A DNA stretch of 64,000 nucleotides from the NCBI GenBank assembly GCA_020086605.1, contig JACBWW010000018.1, positions 10,922,763 to 10,986,762 on the forward strand, given 5' to 3'. The notes below the pieces were generated by a model, which saw nothing but the letters and a program-made list of their open reading frames with translations, ran no database searches and was not told where the DNA came from. The position numbers and the translations under genes were made by a program. Source of the stretch: Lanius collurio. Its lineage: Eukaryota > Chordata > Aves > Passeriformes > Laniidae. Positions 62,331-64,000 of this stretch are shown piece by piece; the stretch's first letter is position 1; each line of letters starts with the position of its first letter.

Positions 62331-64000
62331 TTGCTGTACCTCTTATATAACAGCAAGCATTTCCAGTGGCCTTGCCACTGCCTTCCATGACTACCATGAT
62401 CTCATAGGACAACAGCTCTGGTAGTAGCACTTCTGTTTCTCTAAAATTGAAACTTTTAAACTGCTTTACAAAAATCTGGTGCTGTCAAAAATGGTCAGAT
62501 CAAAGTGGTACTGAACCTTCTTTTTGAATATTTTGTGAGCTGTTTTGATGCACAGCAGCATATGTGTAGAGGAGAATAAGATGCCAAATAAACAGGGAAA
62601 AGAAGTCGTATATCTTATGGGCAGTCTTCAGAAACAGAATCTTAATATTTGATGAAAGCTAATCAGTATTACCGTGAGGTTTTACATGTTTGCTCTCCAC
62701 TGTGATTTTCCCATTATTCAACACTCTTTTTATCTGCAATTTTGTTTTAAACTTGCAGGTTTCCGCTACCTTTCCCATCTTTCATTGTTGGCCTAAATTT
62801 AGCCAAGAAGTTGCTCATAATTCTGCAGCTTTACTAGCAGGTCCTTTTTAATGAATTATGAATTTCCATTTCCTAGCCATGCTTTCCTCTTACTAGTTCC
62901 AGGACTATGTTTATGTGTAGACATTATAACTTTTAGAAATGTAAATTTAGATAGTATTTTTTTTCCTGTGTCTGTTTTTTTGTGCAATTTGTATCCTTCT
63001 AAACCAAGGTTTGTTACTCTGTGTTTGTAGACTCTCCTCAGGTGTATGTAAATTACATACAGGTGGAATATGATATTAAAACTGAAGCTGCATATATTGA
63101 AGTCAATGGGGATAACTGTTAGATATGGAATTATTCATCCACTTGATTTTTTGCAAGATTGAAACCTAAGATTGTGACAATTATTTTAAGCTTTTGTTTT
63201 GGTCAGTTAATGTTGAATGGGTTGAAGTTATTTATTTTAAAGGTGAATAAGTAGCTAGCTTATAATGGCTTAAGTAGGGATAGTAAGGGATAATTTTATA
63301 TGCCAAATGATGTAAATGGGATAAGATCTTTAGAATTTTTTTTAAGAGAAATTGAGAACTTCATTGATAATTTTTATTTTTTTTTTCCAGCTCATGTTTT
63401 TTAATGTGGCTGTAGTGGAGTTTTCTGTTTGATTGTAGAGAGAGAACCAGATTTGGAAGTTGCTTGCCAGACTTCATCAGGGAACTTGTTCATCAGGTTT
63501 TTTGTCCAGTTAGCATGGTTTCAAGTGTCACGAGTGCCAGTAAACCTGTCAGCTCAGTCTCATTTCTAAGAAGTACAAAGTACTTCAAAGCCTTTTATTT
63601 TCTGACATGAGCAAATGGAAAAGTTCAGTTTCGTCTGTAACCCCCAGCTTTATGAAGTCATTAAGTGGGAAGGCAGCAGCTCTGAGCTGCACAGCTCTAG
63701 ATGGGGCATGTAGGGTAGTTCTAAGTTACCTCTGACACCCTGCTTTGAGTACTTGCCTGCAGGGGCTGTGGGTGAGCGCTGCCACCACTTCACTGCCTTG
63801 AAGGCAGAGCTGGAATAATTGCCTCACATCAGTATTGCTGTGGGGTAGTGCCATTAACATGGAAACTCTTGGTTTAGCTTTACCATGGGCCCTTCCTACT
63901 GATTCATTCAGCAACCCAGCTATGATACATGCAGGCTCTGGGCACCCCAGCAGGGCACTTGCAGGAGCTGGAAATACAAGTGCAGATGGAGTATGAAATG
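62331..64000. other. Intergenic, no gene seen
   Basis: AT-rich DNA to the window end. It contains the palindromic element at 63039-63065 and a slightly GC-richer patch from about 63.6 kb. No coding signal is recognised, and whatever continues past 64000 cannot be judged. Confidence 0.65.
63039..63065. promoter_or_regulatory. E-box-flanked perfect palindrome
   Basis: The 19-base palindrome TGTATGTAAATTACATACA (9-base arms, one central base, 63043-63061) overlaps a CAGGTG E-box at each end (63039-63044 and 63060-63065, same orientation). CAGGTG is the core bound by ZEB, SNAI and some bHLH factors, and the arms contain ATGTAAAT, which is octamer-like. The symmetry is seen directly; a regulatory role is inferred. 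Confidence 0.4.

Overview
The window looks like nuclear DNA from a bird, most likely a songbird (passerine). It holds one vertebrate protein-coding gene with long introns and AT-rich flanks. It also carries a CR1 LINE 3' end, the typical avian retroposon, and a nearly full-length LTR plus a second fragment of the same LTR family, which I recall as abundant in songbird genomes. There are no bacterial-style operons, tRNA or rRNA genes, or CRISPR arrays that I could see.

The gene, positions 87-15763 on the plus strand, is DIPK2A (also C3orf58, HASF, GoPro49 or DIA1), a secretory-pathway divergent protein kinase-domain protein. Its coding sequence is complete in three exons (87-740, 12683-12986, 15432-15763) and joins into 429 codons plus a stop. 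Exon 1 sits in a CpG island that starts at or before base 1. Intron 1 (11.9 kb) holds an antisense solo LTR, a three-copy 14-bp minisatellite and two copies of a roughly 148-bp duplicated block. Intron 2 (2.4 kb) holds a duplicated homeodomain-type motif and a pyrimidine pentanucleotide repeat. The 3' UTR may run to about 18.4 kb; if so, it contains a CR1 fragment.

From about 18.4 kb to the end of the window (45.6 kb) I find no supportable gene. The open frames there are short, overlap on both strands and match no protein I recognise. From memory, human DIPK2A lies next to SLC9A9 on its 5' side and faces a large gene desert on its 3' side, which fits this layout. The desert has two GC-richer islands (about 26.9-27.1 kb and 48.4-49.0 kb), simple repeats, a second LTR fragment, and two motif clusters that could be regulatory.

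I did not find an undescribed multi-gene system. The best leads are non-coding: the duplicated block in intron 1, the E-box-flanked palindrome near 63.05 kb, the TAAT/SOX-like cluster near 54.4-54.7 kb, and the unexplained GC-rich island at 48.4-49.0 kb.
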